Shown in pieces: positions 60,261 through 64,000 of a DNA stretch of 64,000 bases; position 1 is the first letter of the stretch; every line of letters starts with the position of its first letter. A model generated the notes under the pieces. It worked only from the letters and a program-made list of their open reading frames with translations. It was not told the origin of the DNA and searched no databases. The translations under genes were made by a program, and so were the position numbers. The stretch comes from CAMTUH01 sp947084935 (GTDB lineage: Bacteria; Pseudomonadota; Gammaproteobacteria; Coxiellales; Coxiellaceae): positions 62,001-126,000 of the forward strand of contig CAMTUH010000006.1 of assembly GCA_947084935.1 (NCBI GenBank). Reading direction: 5' to 3'.

Positions 60261-60395
60261 TAACATTAATTTTGCCCCCCTCGGCATTATTCCGAGGGGT
60301 GACGCGGAGCGCGGGGACCCCGACGCGGTAACGCGGCGGGGTGCGCGCAGCGGCAGGACCCCAAGCGGATTAACTACACGGCAAAATTAATGTTA
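60261..60395. repeat. GC-rich palindromic element between mreB and mreC
   Basis: A 16-bp perfect inverted repeat TAACATTAATTTTGCC (60261-60276) with its complement at 60380-60395 encloses a 103-nt GC-rich core. The core has its own hairpin CCCCTCGG/CCGAGGGG and further self-complementary GC segments. The AT-rich arms and GC-rich core differ sharply in composition. It is in the mre operon mRNA, five bases from the mreB stop. The core differs from that of elements A-C. Confidence 0.75.
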
Positions 60396-60399
60396 TAAA

Positions 60400-61476
<1,077 letters not shown>

Positions 61477-61567
61477 TCATGAATAAGATAACTGAAAACG
61501 CATGAGGATGGAAGGTGGGGCCCCTCTTAGGTATAATGTCGTTCCCAAAAAACGCGAGGACTCCTTT

Positions 61568-61870
61568 ATGGCCACGCTTAACGCGAACGACATCGATAAA
61601 ATTGCCCATTTGGCCAAACTCATCATCCCAAAAAATGAAAATGCTCCCTTGCTCACCGAATTAAATAAAATATTAGATATGGTTGCGGAAATGAGTCAGA
61701 CAAACACGGAAACGGTGTTGCCGTTGGCGCACCCTTACGATGAAAAACAACCGCTGCGCGAAGATAAGGTTACCGAGCCCAACCAGCGTGAACTTTTTCA
61801 AAAGCTGGCGCCAAAAACCGAAGCGGGATTTTACATCGTTCCCGCCGTTATCGAAAACAAAGAAAAATAA
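61568..61870 (+). CDS. gatC: Asp/Glu-tRNA amidotransferase subunit C
   Basis: 100 residues from MATLNANDIDKIAHLAKLII (ATG 61568; GAGGA seven bases upstream). It stabilises the GatA-GatB complex. A consensus -10 TATAAT is at 61532-61537, with a poor -35. The frame to 61502 lacks support. Confidence 0.95.
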   Translation: MATLNANDIDKIAHLAKLIIPKNENAPLLTELNKILDMVAEMSQTNTETVLPLAHPYDEKQPLREDKVTEPNQRELFQKLAPKTEAGFYIVPAVIENKEK

Positions 61871-61885
61871 CCTGATGGAACACCA

Positions 61886-63337
61886 ATGCACCGCAAAACT
61901 ATCGCTGAACTGAGCCGTGCCTTACACGAAAAAAAAATATCGAGCGTTGAACTGACGCGCTATTTTCTGGATCGAATAAAAAAAATCTCTCCCGCACTGA
62001 ATGCGTTCATTACCGTTACCGAAGAACACGCACTTCAACAAGCAAAATTAGCCGATGAACGGATCTCGAAAAACCAAAGCACACCGATGACGGGTATTCC
62101 CATCGCGCACAAAGATATTTTCTGTACGAAGGGAATTAAAACGACCTGCGGCTCAAAAATATTAAGCAACTTTATTTCCCCGTACGATGCCACCGTTGTC
62201 GAGCGCTTTAATGAAGCGGGAGCAGTCCTACTCGGCAAAACCAACATGGATGAGTTTGCCATGGGCTCTTCCAATGAAAACAGTTTCTTTGGCCCCGTGA
62301 AAAATCCGTGGAATCTCGAAAGAACGCCGGGAGGATCGTCGGGAGGCTCTACGGTCGCCGTAGCAGCCCGGCTAGTCGCCGGCGCCACCGGAACCGATAC
62401 GGGCGGATCCATTCGTCAACCTGCAGCGCTGTGCGGCGTTACCGGGATGAAACCGACATACGGTCGCGTCTCGCGTTACGGCATGATCGCATTTGCATCG
62501 AGCTTGGATCAGGGCGGCCCCATTGCACAAACCGCTGAAGACGTGGCCATGATGTTAAGCGTAATGGCTGCGCACGACGAAAAAGATTCTACCAGCATTA
62601 AAAAAGAAACACCGGATTACCTCGCTGCATTACGCAACGACTTGCGCGGATTAAAAATTGGTTTACCAAAAGAATATTTCGGTGAGGGCTTGGATCCCGC
62701 CATCGCTTCCGCCCTCGATGCGACAAAAAGCGAATTAGAAAAACTCGGTGTGAAATTTATTGAGGTCGAATTACTTCATACCCACTTAGCCGCACCCACG
62801 TATTACGTACTGGCTCCCGCGGAATGCTCGTCCAATTTAGCACGCTACGATGGCGTTCGTTACGGTTATCGCTGCACAGATCCCGCGGATCTCGACGATT
62901 TATACAAACGCACACGCACGGAAGGATTCGGTGCGGAAGTAAAACGACGCATTATGATTGGTACGTACGTATTATCCGCCGGATATTACGACGCATATTA
63001 TTTAAAGGCACGAAAAATTCGTCGTCTCATACGCGACGATTTCCTCAACGCTTTTAAAACCGTCGACCTTCTATTAACCCCCGCAACACCCACTCCGGCT
63101 TTTAAATTGGGTGAAAAAACGACGGATCCCGTCGCAATGTATTTATCGGACGTTTACACCATCGCAGTTAATTTAGCAGGTTTGCCCGGCTTGGCTTTTC
63201 CCATTGGTTTTAAACACGGGTTACCCATCGGCGCGCAATTAATTGGGAATTATTTTGACGAGGCGCGCCTGCTTAACGTTGCGCATCGTTACCAACACGT
63301 AACGGATTGGCACCGTCGTTTACCGGAGAAAATATAA
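61886..63337 (+). CDS. gatA: Glutamyl-tRNA(Gln) amidotransferase subunit A
   Basis: 483 residues of the amidase-signature family. The Ser-cisSer-Lys triad is visible as K in [19 protein letters not shown], and the [13 protein letters not shown] serine. It releases ammonia from glutamine for transamidation of misacylated Glu-tRNA(Gln) or Asp-tRNA(Asn). It lies 15 bases after gatC, and gatB starts directly after its stop. Confidence 0.97.
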   Translation: MHRKTIAELSRALHEKKISSVELTRYFLDRIKKISPALNAFITVTEEHALQQAKLADERISKNQSTPMTGIPIAHKDIFCTKGIKTTCGSKILSNFISPYDATVVERFNEAGAVLLGKTNMDEFAMGSSNENSFFGPVKNPWNLERTPGGSSGGSTVAVAARLVAGATGTDTGGSIRQPAALCGVTGMKPTYGRVSRYGMIAFASSLDQGGPIAQTAEDVAMMLSVMAAHDEKDSTSIKKETPDYLAALRNDLRGLKIGLPKEYFGEGLDPAIASALDATKSELEKLGVKFIEVELLHTHLAAPTYYVLAPAECSSNLARYDGVRYGYRCTDPADLDDLYKRTRTEGFGAEVKRRIMIGTYVLSAGYYDAYYLKARKIRRLIRDDFLNAFKTVDLLLTPATPTPAFKLGEKTTDPVAMYLSDVYTIAVNLAGLPGLAFPIGFKHGLPIGAQLIGNYFDEARLLNVAHRYQHVTDWHRRLPEKI

Positions 63338-64000
63338 ATGCCGTTTGAAACCGTTATCGGACTAGAAGTGCACGTTCAATTAAGCACAAAATCAAAGCTG
63401 TTTTCGGGCGCTCCAACGGCATACGGTGCAGAACCGAACACACAAGCATGCGCCATCGACCTCGGGTTGCCCGGGGTATTACCCGTACTGAATAAAGAAG
63501 TGGTTAAGTTGGCCATTCGATTTGGCCTCAGTATTCAAGCGGAAATCTCGCGACACTCCGTATTCGCACGCAAAAATTATTTTTATCCCGATTTGCCTAA
63601 AGGTTATCAAATCAGTCAATACGAATTGCCCATCATTCAAAAGGGTTCTCTCGACATTGAATCTGAAGACGGCTCGATCAAACGAATTGGCATTACGCGC
63701 GCACACCTGGAAGAAGACGCAGGAAAATCCATACACGAAGGCATGCACGGTTTTTCGGGGATCGATTTAAATCGCGCGGGCACGCCTTTGCTTGAAATCG
63801 TTTCCGAACCCGATATCCGTTCACCCAAAGAAGCTGTATCTTATTTAAAAACGCTGCACACGTTGGTTCGTTATTTGGACGTGAGTGATGCCAACATGCA
63901 AGAAGGCTCTTTCCGTTGCGACGTGAACGTGTCTCTGCGACCGCAGGGCTCCACGAAATTCGGAACGCGTGCCGAAATCAAAAACATCAATTCATTCCGC
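63338..64000 (+). CDS. gatB: Asp/Glu-tRNA amidotransferase subunit B, N-terminal part (cut by window edge)
   Basis: 221 residues are present, starting [20 protein letters not shown] directly after the gatA stop. The kinase-like catalytic domain features ([51 protein letters not shown]) are intact. It activates the misacylated tRNA with ATP and receives ammonia from GatA. Confidence 0.97.
   Translation, partial: MPFETVIGLEVHVQLSTKSKLFSGAPTAYGAEPNTQACAIDLGLPGVLPVLNKEVVKLAIRFGLSIQAEISRHSVFARKNYFYPDLPKGYQISQYELPIIQKGSLDIESEDGSIKRIGITRAHLEEDAGKSIHEGMHGFSGIDLNRAGTPLLEIVSEPDIRSPKEAVSYLKTLHTLVRYLDVSDANMQEGSFRCDVNVSLRPQGSTKFGTRAEIKNINSFR

Overview
The window reads as a chromosomal segment of a gammaproteobacterium of the order Legionellales, most likely Coxiella burnetii. 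This rests on recall of gene content and protein sequences plus the density of short palindromic repeats; no database was searched. Nearly every gene is an intact housekeeping gene, and no insertion sequence, CRISPR array, rRNA or replication origin was seen.

Layout. (1) 1-10456: the TCA block sdhCDAB-sucABCD on the minus strand, with gltA divergent from it. (2) 10500-14480: an M29-like protein behind an attenuator-like leader, then three tandem outer-membrane beta-barrel paralogues of 266 residues each. (3) 14559-25121: pgpA, thiL, nusB, nrdR, glyA and radA on the minus strand. A 5.5 kb accessory block at 15994-21519 separates nusB from thiL. It holds two copies of a divergent regulator pair (LuxR-type HTH plus XRE/S24-like repressor without the catalytic serine), a hypothetical protein, an AAA/DUF4143 ATPase and queC. 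(4) 25310-28057: hemB, a 17-kDa-antigen-type lipoprotein, a DUF962/Mpo1-like membrane protein and a small secreted protein. (5) 28220-34138: the classical tRNA-fMet-rimP-nusA-infB-rbfA-truB translation operon. (6) 34193-48718: a complete 14-gene complex I operon, nuoA to nuoN. (7) 48763-53486: tRNA-Leu, secG, tpiA, an M15 peptidase, a candidate CsrA-titrating RNA, a PpiD that lacks its parvulin domain, tRNA-Asp and tRNA-Val. (8) 53557-64000: hupB, tldD, yhdP and mreDCB on the minus strand, then divergent gatC-gatA-gatB, cut off at the window end.

Functionally the window is dominated by respiratory carbon metabolism: citrate synthase, 2-oxoglutarate dehydrogenase, succinyl-CoA synthetase, succinate dehydrogenase and NADH dehydrogenase. 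The rest covers translation and transcription factors, envelope shape (mreBCD), and envelope proteins.

The unusual material is mainly non-coding. There are five families of short palindromic elements. One has an identical 41-nt core in three copies, each closed by a 17-23 bp stem that differs between loci. A GC-rich element with its own perfect 16-bp arms sits between mreB and mreC. Another palindrome family often carries A-N-G-G-A-N hexaloops and has supplied the last residues of NuoF. A minus-strand RNA at 50857-51210 has four hairpins with A-N-G-G-A-N hexaloops, the hallmark of CsrB/RsmY/RsmZ RNAs that titrate CsrA. A leader at 11605-11904 has a promoter, a short ORF ending in Phe/Tyr codons inside a hairpin, and an intrinsic terminator, which resembles an amino-acid attenuator.
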